This document shows positions 54,923 to 63,165 of a DNA stretch of 64,000 nucleotides, piece by piece. Positions within the stretch are counted from its first letter, which is position 1; the number at the start of each line of letters is the position of its first letter. Origin of the DNA: Halopseudomonas pachastrellae (GTDB lineage: Bacteria; Pseudomonadota; Gammaproteobacteria; Pseudomonadales; Pseudomonadaceae); NCBI RefSeq assembly GCF_900114765.1, contig NZ_FOUD01000001.1, positions 194,003-258,002 on the forward strand. The letters run 5' to 3'. The translations under genes were made by a program, and so were the position numbers. The notes below the pieces were generated by a model. That model ran no database searches. It was not told the origin of the DNA and worked only from the letters and a program-made list of their open reading frames with translations.

Positions 54923-56140
54923 TCAGGCGGCCACCTCTGCATCCGGCTTGAGGAAACTCAGCAGCAGGTCGCGGTAGTACTCGTATTGCTTCTGGCGCAG
55001 CTCGATTTCGCGGGGCAGGCCTTCGCTGATGGAGTTGGTTAGCGCGTCGAATTTGTCGAGAATGGTGACGATGTGAATTTGATTATCAAATGAAGGGACA
55101 GGAATTTTCAGCTTCGCCAAATCTGATTTATTGACTGCCGGCACTCCGCCTTCTTTTTTCAAACCCAATATAAGCTCGTTGTTAGACTGAAGAAAATAGA
55201 ACAAATACTTGTTAATCAAAACCGTTTCGTCTGCTGACCTAATTTTGTAGCAAAGCGGGCCTAACCAGAAAGGTTCTTTTTGGTATCCCACAAAGCCTAT
55301 CCCGCCCTGGCCTCTCGAAGGTGTGGTAACTGTATCGCCTTCGCAATTGCTGCCTATGGCATATCCGGACCGTGTTGTCCCTGCGTTGATATAGTCAAAT
55401 GCCGTTTCATCACTAAGTATTTCAGTCGGCTTTTGTCCAGTATTGATCTCGGAAATATCCCCCAACGTCTTCCACTCCACGTCCCCTTTTTTGAAGCTCA
55501 GCAGCTTGTCGCGATAGTACTGGTATTGTTTTTTGCGGGCGGTAAGCTCGGCGGTAAGCTCGGCGGTAAGCTCGGCGGTAAAGGCGGTAAATGCGTCCAA
55601 AATGCGGACGATTTCGGCCTGGATCTCAAGGGATTTTTTCGGGTTTTCGGGGCATGGGACTGGGATTTCTGCTTTTCCTAGCCCTTTGGCATTAATTGAT
55701 GAAATCTTGCCTGACGAAACGCTGCTCTTTATTTGCTCTTTAAACAAATTTGTTCGTAGATAATAAGCAACATACTTGGGATCTAATTCACTTTTGAATG
55801 AAAAGCATGCATCGTGGAAAACAACATCGCTCGCCCCGAGCCATGCTGTGCCATTACCGATATCTTCAATGGTCTCGCCAGCAGCAACAATGATCACGTC
55901 ACCGGGGTTCGCAAAACGCAATTTGGAAGCGACGGCTGTATCAAGAAACGACTTAGCCTGATCTGCCCAGACACCGAAGTGAGTATACATCTCACCATAA
56001 TGTATGCAGGGGATACCTTCGGGCATCATATCCGCTTTAACGAATCGCTTGCCTCGTAGAAACTCCCCAACATCATCAAGTTGCTTCCATGCCACCTCAA
56101 CCCCATCCAGCAGCCTCTCCATAAAACTCACGCCGCTCAT
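54923..56140 (-). CDS. hsdS: Type I specificity subunit HsdS
   Basis: A 405-residue subunit with two target-recognition domains (about 1-150 and 215-365) joined by conserved helical spacers: [46 protein letters not shown] and, at the end, [39 protein letters not shown]. The central spacer carries three TAEL repeats. The subunit sets the bipartite DNA sequence recognised by the methylase and restriction complex. It overlaps the hsdM stop by four bases (ATGA), so it is translationally coupled. The recognition sequence cannot be read from the protein. Confidence 0.95.
   Translation of the reverse strand: MSGVSFMERLLDGVEVAWKQLDDVGEFLRGKRFVKADMMPEGIPCIHYGEMYTHFGVWADQAKSFLDTAVASKLRFANPGDVIIVAAGETIEDIGNGTAWLGASDVVFHDACFSFKSELDPKYVAYYLRTNLFKEQIKSSVSSGKISSINAKGLGKAEIPVPCPENPKKSLEIQAEIVRILDAFTAFTAELTAELTAELTARKKQYQYYRDKLLSFKKGDVEWKTLGDISEINTGQKPTEILSDETAFDYINAGTTRSGYAIGSNCEGDTVTTPSRGQGGIGFVGYQKEPFWLGPLCYKIRSADETVLINKYLFYFLQSNNELILGLKKEGGVPAVNKSDLAKLKIPVPSFDNQIHIVTILDKFDALTNSISEGLPREIELRQKQYEYYRDLLLSFLKPDAEVAA
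55541..55576 (-). repeat. Three perfect 12-bp repeats in hsdS encoding TAEL
   Basis: GGTAAGCTCGGC occurs three times end to end at 55541, 55553 and 55565 on the plus strand; read on the minus strand each encodes Thr-Ala-Glu-Leu. Slippage would change the spacer by four residues and keep the frame. Confidence 0.95.
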
Positions 56141-57693
56141 GCCCCCAACTCCTCACCTTCAATCTCCGCCACAATGGCATCAATCTCGGCGCGCAGCTGG
56201 TCGATGCGGGCCACCGTGGCTTTCAGCTCGGTATTCAGCTGGGCGATATCCACCTGCTCGCGGGTGTCTTTGGCTGCCACATAGCTGCTGACCGACAGGT
56301 TGTAGTCGTTGGCGGCAACTTCCTCATGGGGCACCGAGCGGGCGAAGTGGTCGATGCTCGCCTTGCTGTCGAAGGCCTGCATGATCTGCTCGATATGCGC
56401 GTCGGTCAGAATGTTGTTGTTGGTTTCCTTTTTGAACAGGCCGCTGGCGTCAATGAACTGAGTGGTGGTGTCGGTCTTGTGTTTGCTCAGTACCAGAATG
56501 TTCACGGCGATGGTGGTGCCAAAAAACAGGTTGGGCGCCAGCGAGATCACGCTTTCCACATGGTTGTTGTCCACCAGATATTTTCTGATTTTCTGCTCGG
56601 CGCCGCCGCGATAAAAAATGCCGGGGAAGCAGACAATGGCTGCGCGGCCCTTGCTGGACAGGTAACTGAGCGCATGCAGCACAAAGGCAAAGTCGGCCTT
56701 GGATTTGGGGGCCAGTACACCGGCCGGGGCAAAGCGGTCGTCGTTGATCAGTGTCGGGTCATCTGCGCCGATCCACTTTACCGAATAGGGCGGGTTGGAG
56801 ACGATGGCATCGAAGGGCTTTTCATCGCCAAAGTGCGGCTCTCTTAAGGTATCGCCCAGCTGGATGTTGAACTTGTCGTAGTTGATGTTGTGCAAAAACA
56901 TGTTCATTCGCGCCAGGTTATAGGTGGTGTGATTCAGTTCCTGGCCGTAGAACCCCTCTTCGATAATGTGGGCGTCGAAATGTTTTTTTGCCTGCAGCAG
57001 CAGGGACCCCGACCCCGCTGCCGGGTCGTAAATCTTGTTGACCGTGCTTTGCTTGTGCATGGCCAGTTGGGCAATCAGCTTGGATACATGCTGCGGGGTA
57101 AAGAACTCGCCACCCGACTTGCCGGCATTGGCGGCGTAGTTGGAAATCAGAAACTCGTAGGCGTCGCCGAACAGGTCTATATGGGCGGCGTCGAAGGCGC
57201 CGAAGTCCAGCCCTGCGACGCCTTTGAGCACGGCGGCCAAACGCAGGTTCTTATCTTTTACCGTATTGCCCAGGCGGTTGCTGGTGGTGTCGAAATCGGC
57301 AAACAGACCCTTGATATCACCCTCGGACGGGTAGCCGTTGGCAGAACTTTCGATGGCTGCAAAGATGGCCGCCAGGTCAGTATTTAGACTGTCGTTGCTG
57401 TGGGCGGCTTTCGCCACATTGACAAACAGCTGGCTTGGATAGATGAAGTAGCCTTTGGTTTTGACGGCATCGTCCTTGATGTCAGGCGTGATGACGCTGT
57501 CGGGTAGCTCGGCATAGTTGATGCTTTCGTCATCGGCTTCGATATAGCTGGCAAAGTTTTCGCTGATAAAGCGGTAGAAAAGGGTGCCCAGCACATACTG
57601 TTTGAAGTCCCAGCCGTCCACGGCGCCACGGACATCGTTGGCAATGGCCCAGATCTGGCGTTGCAGGGTGGCACGTTGTTGGGAGCTGGTCAT
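56137..57693 (-). CDS. hsdM: Type I DNA methyltransferase HsdM
   Basis: A 518-residue N6-adenine methyltransferase. The N-terminal helical domain begins [36 protein letters not shown]. The catalytic domain has the SAM motif [19 protein letters not shown] and the NPPYSVKW active site. [45 protein letters not shown] follows, with a C-terminal coiled segment. It methylates the host's own sites and forms the M2S core with HsdS. It is the first gene of the hsdM-hsdS-fic-hsdR run. Confidence 0.97.
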   Translation of the reverse strand: MTSSQQRATLQRQIWAIANDVRGAVDGWDFKQYVLGTLFYRFISENFASYIEADDESINYAELPDSVITPDIKDDAVKTKGYFIYPSQLFVNVAKAAHSNDSLNTDLAAIFAAIESSANGYPSEGDIKGLFADFDTTSNRLGNTVKDKNLRLAAVLKGVAGLDFGAFDAAHIDLFGDAYEFLISNYAANAGKSGGEFFTPQHVSKLIAQLAMHKQSTVNKIYDPAAGSGSLLLQAKKHFDAHIIEEGFYGQELNHTTYNLARMNMFLHNINYDKFNIQLGDTLREPHFGDEKPFDAIVSNPPYSVKWIGADDPTLINDDRFAPAGVLAPKSKADFAFVLHALSYLSSKGRAAIVCFPGIFYRGGAEQKIRKYLVDNNHVESVISLAPNLFFGTTIAVNILVLSKHKTDTTTQFIDASGLFKKETNNNILTDAHIEQIMQAFDSKASIDHFARSVPHEEVAANDYNLSVSSYVAAKDTREQVDIAQLNTELKATVARIDQLRAEIDAIVAEIEGEELGA

Positions 57694-58059
57694 ACGGGTG
57701 TTGTTCCTTGTAGAGGGTGCTCTGCATGGTGTTCAGAGCGTTTTGCACTGACGCATTGTAACGAGTGGAGACGTTTAGGGTAGCCATTGTGGCTGCTCAT
57801 TTGCTGGAGCATCTGGCTCGCATGGGTCAGGCTCGCAACCGGTTTGTATTCCGCTTGCTTGCTAGAAAGAGGGCTTTGAGCTGTATCCTCGCAACCCCTA
57901 GCTGATTTGCCTGCGTTCAAATCAGCACATCGTTAGTTTCCATCATTTCTTCTGTCTTACTTGCCCCTTGTTCCCGCCGCTATCTCACGTGATGATCAGG
58001 TCAACGCGGCAGTGTACTGCGTCCCCGGTTGAGTGCCGGGGTAATGACAAGGAGGCGAT
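57694..58059. other. Intergenic region between hsdM and the lactone oxidase
   Basis: About 366 bp between divergent genes, containing no convincing ORF. It must hold the hsdM promoter on the minus strand and that of the oxidase operon on the plus strand. The one clear motif is a dyad at 57901-57926. Confidence 0.6.
57901..57926. promoter_or_regulatory. Dyad GCTGATTTG-N8-CAAATCAGC upstream of hsdM
   Basis: A perfect 9-bp inverted repeat with an 8-bp spacer, about 210 bp before hsdM and 130 bp before the oxidase gene. There is no T run, so an operator is more likely than a terminator. Confidence 0.5.
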
Positions 58060-59343
58060 ATGGCGGAGTCTGGGGCGGTTTGGCGCAACTGGTCGGGGTT
58101 GCAGCAATCGGCGCCTGCGCGCTGGTGGCGGCCGGGCAGTGAGGAGGAGCTGGTTGCGCTGTTGCAGGGTTCGACTGGTGAGGTGCGCGTCACCGGGGCG
58201 GGGCATTCGTTCAGTGCGTTGTGTCAGACCTCTGAGAACCTTGTTGCCCTTGACCAGTTAAGCGGGTTGGTCTCCCACGACGCCGGGCGGCTGACCGCGA
58301 CGGCGATGGCGGGCACGCCGCTGCACGCGTTGGGGCCGCTGCTCTGGCCGTTGGGGCAGGGGTTGATTAATCAGGGCGATATCGACGCCCAGTCGCTGGC
58401 CGGTGCTTGCGGTACCTCTACCCACGGCACCGGGTTGGGCCTGGCGTCGTTCTCGGCGCAGGTGCGTGGCTTGCGCTTGGTGACGCCCGGCGGCGAGGTG
58501 ATTGATGCTGACAGCGAGACCCACCCCGATATCCTGCAGGCGGGCGCCACCTCCCTTGGCGCGCTGGGCATAGTGACCCGCATCACGCTGCAGAACCGCG
58601 CGCGTTATCAACTGGCCGAGCGCGAATATCTGCTGCCGCTGTCTGAGGTGCTCAGCAACTTTGAGCAATTGGCACGGGACAACCGCCACGCCGAGTTCTG
58701 GGCGTTCTTTCGCACCGACAAGGCGCTGGTGAAGGTACTGAATGAATCGACTGCGCCGCCAACGGCCAAACCGCGCTTTAACCTGCCGGTCGACAAGGTG
58801 CTGGATATCACTTCGCGCATCGCCCATGGGGTGGCCGGGGCGGATGCCTGGATGCAGCGGCTGCTGACGGCGCTGCACTCGGAGGTACGCCGTGTTGGGC
58901 GTTCGCACGAGATTTTCCCCAGCCCGCGGGCCTCTCGTTTTAATGAGATGGAATACGAGCTGCCGCTGGCGCGTGGCCTTGAATGTGTGGAAGAGGTGAT
59001 GGCGACGGTCAAGCGTTCATCCCTGCGGACGTTGTTTCCGCTGGAATACCGTACGGTGGCAGCGGACGATGTCTGGCTGTCGCCGTTTTATGGGCGCGAC
59101 AGTGCGTCCATCTCTATTCACCAGCATGTCTGCGCTGATCATCGGCCGCTGTTTGATCTGGTCGAGCCTATATTTTGGAAGTACGGCGGGCGTCCGCATT
59201 GGGGCAAGTTGCATTCGCAGGATGCGGCGCGGCTGGCGGAGCTGTATCCGCGCTGGGACGACGCCGCCCGCCTGCGTGAGCGGCTGGACCCGCAGGGCCG
59301 CATGCTCAACGACCATCTGCGCAAGCTGCTGTTGCTGCCATGA
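58060..59343 (+). CDS. FAD-binding aldonolactone oxidase (D-arabinono-1,4-lactone oxidase type)
   Basis: A 427-residue VAO-type flavoprotein. The N-terminal FAD domain has VRVTGAGHSFSALCQTSENLVALDQLSG (His of GHS is the usual site of covalent FAD) and QSLAGACGTSTHGTGLGLASFSAQVRGLRLVTPGGE. The C-terminal ALO domain ends with PIFWKYGGRPHWGKLH, whose HWGK is diagnostic. The family oxidises sugar lactones or alditols and makes hydrogen peroxide. GGAGG precedes ATG 58060. It overlaps the next gene by four bases (ATGA), so the two enzymes act in one operon; the pathway is unknown. Confidence 0.88.
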   Translation: MAESGAVWRNWSGLQQSAPARWWRPGSEEELVALLQGSTGEVRVTGAGHSFSALCQTSENLVALDQLSGLVSHDAGRLTATAMAGTPLHALGPLLWPLGQGLINQGDIDAQSLAGACGTSTHGTGLGLASFSAQVRGLRLVTPGGEVIDADSETHPDILQAGATSLGALGIVTRITLQNRARYQLAEREYLLPLSEVLSNFEQLARDNRHAEFWAFFRTDKALVKVLNESTAPPTAKPRFNLPVDKVLDITSRIAHGVAGADAWMQRLLTALHSEVRRVGRSHEIFPSPRASRFNEMEYELPLARGLECVEEVMATVKRSSLRTLFPLEYRTVAADDVWLSPFYGRDSASISIHQHVCADHRPLFDLVEPIFWKYGGRPHWGKLHSQDAARLAELYPRWDDAARLRERLDPQGRMLNDHLRKLLLLP

Positions 59344-60569
59344 CAATCCATGATGCCTATTTTGCCCAGTTGCAGGCAGCGCTGCTTGAGGAAGGCGAGC
59401 TGCGCCCCCGGCTGATCGTTGATCTGGATCGGCTGGATCACAATATCGACCAGGCCGTGACCTTTGCGGCGCGTGCGGGTAAGGCGCTGCGGCTGGTGGA
59501 AAAGTCCCTGCCGTCGTTTGAGCTGCTGGATTACATCGCCCGCCGCGCCGGTACGCGGCGGCTGATGTCTTTTCATCAGCCGTTTCTCACGCTGGATGCC
59601 CAGCATTGGCCGGATGCCGACATTCTGCTTGGCAAGCCAATGCCGGTGGCGCTGGTGGAGCGGTTCTATCAATCGTTTACGGGCGACTTTGAGCCGCAGC
59701 GCCAGTTGCAGTGGCTGATCGACTCGCCCGAGCGGCTTGAACAGTATCTGGGGCTGGCGCAGCGCCTGGGGCTGCGGCTTAACGTGAATCTGGAGCTGGA
59801 TGTCGGACTGCACCGGGGCGGTGTGCCGCAAGGCCGCGCGGGCGCATTGATGCTCAGCGCGCTGCTGCGGCGTATCGCGGAGTGCCCGCAGCACCTTAGG
59901 TTTACCGGCTTTATGGGCTACGAGCCGCACGTGGCGATGCTGCCGCGTCTGTTTGGCGCGCCCGAACGCTTGCTGGCGCAGGCGATGGCGACCTATCAGG
60001 CCCGGGTGCAGCAGGTGCTGCGTGAGGCGCCAGCACTCTGGGCTCAGGCACTGGCCGCAGACGAGCAGCCGCCGCTGACGCTCAACACCGCTGGCAGCCC
60101 AACCTATCGACTGCACGATCAGGAGCAGGTCAGCAACGAGCTGGCGCTCGGCAGCGGGCTGCTAAAACCCACACACTTTGACCTGCCAAGCCTGGCCGGG
60201 CACTTGCCTGCTCTGTTCATCGCCACGCCGGTGCTCAAAACGGCTGGCGCCTTCACGCTACCGGGGGCAGGGCCGCTGCCCGCGCTTATCTCGTGGTTGG
60301 CCGGGCGCGGCAAAAAGGCGCTGTTTATCTATGGCGGCAACTGGCTGGCCGATCCCGTATCGCCTGTCGGACTCAAAGCAAGTGGGCTGTATGGCACCAG
60401 TTCGAACCAGCAGGTCTTGCTGGCACCGGCGGATACGGCGCTGGAGGTGGATGACTTGGTGTTCATGCGCCCCACGCAGAGCGAGGCGGTACTGCTGCAG
60501 TTTGGTGATGTGCTTGCCGTACGGGCGGGAAGGGTGGTCGGGCGTTGGCCGGTTTTTGCTGACGCATAG
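59340..60569 (+). CDS. Fold-type III PLP enzyme (alanine racemase / D-threonine aldolase-like)
   Basis: A 409-residue protein with the alanine-racemase-like barrel at the N-terminus: RPRLIVDLDRLDHNIDQAVTFAARAGKALRLVEKSLPSFELLDYI, where the Lys in VEKS is the likely PLP Schiff-base residue. LRLNVNLELDVGLHRGGV and FTGFMGYEPHVAML follow. The C-terminal domain (LTLNTAGSPTYRLHDQ...NELALGSGLLKPTHFD) resembles D-serine dehydratase / D-threonine aldolase-like enzymes. A retro-aldol or ammonia-lyase reaction on a D-amino acid is plausible but not shown. It is translationally coupled to the oxidase. Confidence 0.82.
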   Translation: MTIHDAYFAQLQAALLEEGELRPRLIVDLDRLDHNIDQAVTFAARAGKALRLVEKSLPSFELLDYIARRAGTRRLMSFHQPFLTLDAQHWPDADILLGKPMPVALVERFYQSFTGDFEPQRQLQWLIDSPERLEQYLGLAQRLGLRLNVNLELDVGLHRGGVPQGRAGALMLSALLRRIAECPQHLRFTGFMGYEPHVAMLPRLFGAPERLLAQAMATYQARVQQVLREAPALWAQALAADEQPPLTLNTAGSPTYRLHDQEQVSNELALGSGLLKPTHFDLPSLAGHLPALFIATPVLKTAGAFTLPGAGPLPALISWLAGRGKKALFIYGGNWLADPVSPVGLKASGLYGTSSNQQVLLAPADTALEVDDLVFMRPTQSEAVLLQFGDVLAVRAGRVVGRWPVFADA

Positions 60570-60782
60570 CCGCTCTGGCTGGGCACTTGCCCCTTGATTC
60601 GGGGCCTGGTCGTCAACGTGCCAGCTCGACTCTATACCGCTGCGTCCAGAGGCAGAGCGCTCCCTAGTGTGGCAATCAGCTCTGTGAGTTTTGCGCTCGT
60701 TCACGCGGTTGACCTGCCGGGCTGTTGCCGGACAGCCCTTTCTTGCACCCTGCCTGCAGGACGTACCTGAGGGGGAGGGAGC

Positions 60783-61406
60783 ATGGATCGCGTGGGGATA
60801 GGGTTTTTGCTGTTGCTGGGTTGTGCAGGAGGATGGTGGGCATGGGGGCATTACCAGGCTTCATCTGAGGCTGTCGCCGGCGTGGCGCCGGTAGCAACTC
60901 CGCCGCCGCTAGCCGCGCCGGAGCAGGTTGCCGTAAGGCCGGATTACGACGCCATTGTTGAGGCCAAGTTGCGCGAGTCTGCAGCCGAGAATGCGTTGGC
61001 GATGAGCCCAACTGCTGCCGAGCAAAAGCAAACAGAATTCAATGACCAAAACTATGTTGCGCGTCAGCCGGATAACATTTTGGAGTCGCGTCATATCTTG
61101 TCGCGAGCAGGCCAGCCCAGTACCGAGCGCCGAGCCGCTGACAGGCCAACTGGCAGTGCAACCGCTACCTTCGACTGGCGCGATGCACGGCGTCAGCGTA
61201 GTCGCTGGAAAACGCGCTACGAGTATCACAACGGTGTGATTGATACCGGCAGCTTTTGCCGCAATTATCGCCGCGGCTCCATTGAATACCGCACCTGCCG
61301 CAAGGGCGCCAGGGCCTGGCTGGCCGAGCGTTGCGGTGATGGGACCCGTCTTGCGTCTGCGCAGCAACGCATGTACTGCCATGCGCACAGCGGGTTTCGG
61401 TTGTAG
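60783..61406 (+). CDS. Hypothetical membrane-anchored protein with Cys-rich C-terminus
   Basis: I do not recognise a named family. The 207-residue product has an N-terminal helix (VGIGFLLLLGCAGGWWAWGHY) that would anchor it in the inner membrane or act as a signal, then a low-complexity Ala/Pro linker (residues ~28-50) and a helical stretch. The basic C-terminal domain (about 130-207) has four Cys in SFCRNYRRGSIEYRTCRKGARAWLAERCGDG and RMYCHAHSGFRL, which could form two disulfides in the periplasm. GGGAGG precedes ATG 60783. It is flanked by unrelated genes. Confidence 0.7.
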   Translation: MDRVGIGFLLLLGCAGGWWAWGHYQASSEAVAGVAPVATPPPLAAPEQVAVRPDYDAIVEAKLRESAAENALAMSPTAAEQKQTEFNDQNYVARQPDNILESRHILSRAGQPSTERRAADRPTGSATATFDWRDARRQRSRWKTRYEYHNGVIDTGSFCRNYRRGSIEYRTCRKGARAWLAERCGDGTRLASAQQRMYCHAHSGFRL

Positions 61407-61565
61407 GCCGGGTATTCAGGGGGCTTTTTGCACGGTATATGGCCACGCCGTGCGCGGGAGGGATTACTTGCTTTTCGTGGCGGATGAATTTAGCTTCTCT
61501 ATCCGAAGCTAAATAGCCGGTCGACCAGCGCGACCCATCACACCCCCGCAAGAGGCGAAATCAAC

Positions 61566-62537
61566 GTGAAAACACGCATTACAGAACTGTTTGGCATTGA
61601 GCACCCGATTATTCAGGGCGGCATGCACTGGGTGGGCTTTGCCGAACTGGCTGCCGCTGTCTCCAACGCTGGCGGTCTGGGCACCATCACCGGTCTGACT
61701 CAGAAGTCCCCGGCTGACCTGGCCAACGAAATTGCCAAGTGCCGCGAGCTGACCAACAAGCCGTTTGCCGTTAACCTGACTTTCCTGCCGACCGTGAACG
61801 CTCCGGATTACCCGGGCTACATCGACGCCATCGTCAAGGGCGGCGTGAAGATTGTTGAGACTGCTGGCCGTAGCCCGCAGGAATACATGCCCGCGCTGAA
61901 AGATGCCGGCATCAAGGTCATCCACAAGTGCACCTCCGTGCGTCACTCGCTGAAAGCCCAGTCCATCGGTTGCGATGCCGTTTCCGTTGACGGTTTCGAG
62001 TGTGGTGGTCACCCGGGTGAAGACGATATCCCGAACATGATCCTGCTGCCGCGTGCGGCCGAAGAGCTGGAAATCCCCTTTGTTGCTTCCGGTGGCATGG
62101 CAGACGGCCGCTCGCTGGTGTCGGCCATGGCGCTGGGCGCTGAGGGCATGAACATGGGCACGCGCTTTATCGCCACCAAAGAAGCACCGGTTCACGAGAA
62201 CGTGAAACAGGCCATCGTTGCTGCTTCCGAGCTGGACACCCGTCTGGTCATGCGTCCGCTGCGTAACACCGAGCGCGTGCTGAACAACGCGGCTGTTGAG
62301 CGCATTGTCGAGAAAGAGAAGGCACTGGGCGACAAGCTGACCTTTGCCGACATCATCGACGAGGTGGCTGGTGTGTACCCGCGCATCATGCAGAACGGTG
62401 AGATGGATCTAGGTGCCTGGTCCTGCGGTATGGTTGCGGGCCTGATCCACGATATCCCCAGCTGTGAAGACCTGATCGAGCGCATCATGAAGCAGGCTGA
62501 AGGCATCATTCGCGAGCGTCTGCAGTCCATGCTGTAA
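61566..62537 (+). CDS. Nitronate monooxygenase-family flavoprotein
   Basis: A 323-residue FMN-dependent TIM-barrel enzyme. The N-terminal HPIIQGGMHWVGFAELAAAVSNAGGLGTITGLT, KVIHKCTSVRHSLKAQSIGCDAVSVDGFECGGHPGEDDIPNMILLPRA and ASGGMADGRSLVSAMALGAEGMNMGTRFIATKE are the conserved FMN-phosphate and active-site segments. The chain resembles P. aeruginosa PA1024, which was first called nitronate monooxygenase and later shown to reduce quinones with NADH, so either activity is possible. An HxlR regulator follows 49 bp later on the same strand and may control it. Confidence 0.9.
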   Translation: MKTRITELFGIEHPIIQGGMHWVGFAELAAAVSNAGGLGTITGLTQKSPADLANEIAKCRELTNKPFAVNLTFLPTVNAPDYPGYIDAIVKGGVKIVETAGRSPQEYMPALKDAGIKVIHKCTSVRHSLKAQSIGCDAVSVDGFECGGHPGEDDIPNMILLPRAAEELEIPFVASGGMADGRSLVSAMALGAEGMNMGTRFIATKEAPVHENVKQAIVAASELDTRLVMRPLRNTERVLNNAAVERIVEKEKALGDKLTFADIIDEVAGVYPRIMQNGEMDLGAWSCGMVAGLIHDIPSCEDLIERIMKQAEGIIRERLQSML

Positions 62538-62586
62538 GGTGTTCCACTGCCCGGCTGAGCCGGGCAGTGGTCTCTCTGGAGTACCC

Positions 62587-63078
62587 ATGTCGACCAGCCA
62601 CATTGATTGCAGTGTTGTTAAAACCGCCGAGATCATCGGTGAATGGTGGTCGCTGCTTATTTTGCGCAATGCCTTTCACGGCATGCGTACCTTTGATGCC
62701 TTCCAGCGTCAGCTGGACATCTCCAGCAGTGTGCTCAGCGCCCGGTTGAAAAAACTCACCGAGGCTGGCGTGCTGCAGAAAGTCCCCTCGGCGGCCGATG
62801 GCCGCTCCTTTGAATACCGCCTGACACCGGCGGGCATGGACTTGTACCCGGTCATCATCAGCCTGATGCAGTGGGGCGAAAAGTGGCGCCCCAACGGCAA
62901 GGGCGATCGCATGCTGCTGCTGGAAAAGGCCACTGGCGAGCCGATTACCGGCGCCGAGGTGCTGTCATCCGCTGGTCAGCCGCTCAAGGCCTGGGAGGTT
63001 CAGGTGCTTGCCGGGCCGGGCGCGGACGACTATGTGCGTGAACTGGTTGGCGAAGATGCCGCGGTGTACGAGTACTGA
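62587..63078 (+). CDS. HxlR family transcriptional regulator
   Basis: A 163-residue MarR-like winged-helix regulator. It starts with HIDCSVVKTAEIIGEWWSLLILRNAFHGMRTFDAFQRQLDISSSVLSARLKKLTEAGVLQKV, the HxlR core with its N-terminal Cys, which in some members senses oxidants or aldehydes. It is longer than minimal HxlR proteins (~110) and ends in a 60-residue extension. ATG 62587 fits, with GGAG upstream. It follows the flavoprotein gene and could be autoregulated and control that gene. Confidence 0.9.
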   Translation: MSTSHIDCSVVKTAEIIGEWWSLLILRNAFHGMRTFDAFQRQLDISSSVLSARLKKLTEAGVLQKVPSAADGRSFEYRLTPAGMDLYPVIISLMQWGEKWRPNGKGDRMLLLEKATGEPITGAEVLSSAGQPLKAWEVQVLAGPGADDYVRELVGEDAAVYEY

Positions 63079-63119
63079 CCTGCTCTGGCGCGGCGATTCC
63101 GTTATCATTTGCCACCCCT

Positions 63120-63136
63120 GCCGCGCTTCGCGCGGC
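63120..63136 (+). other. GC-rich hairpin upstream of the Sel1 gene
   Basis: GCCGCGC-TTC-GCGCGGC, a 7-bp perfect stem 30 bp before the Sel1-repeat start codon. No T run follows it closely; it might end the HxlR transcript or lie in the next gene's leader. Confidence 0.4.
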
Positions 63137-63165
63137 CATACCAAAGCTACAGGGAAGGTTTTTTC

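Noticed and set aside
50572..57693. Prophage or integrative element around the hsd genes
   Set aside because: No integrase, relaxase or phage structural gene is visible; only tRNA-end repeats on one side hint at past insertion.
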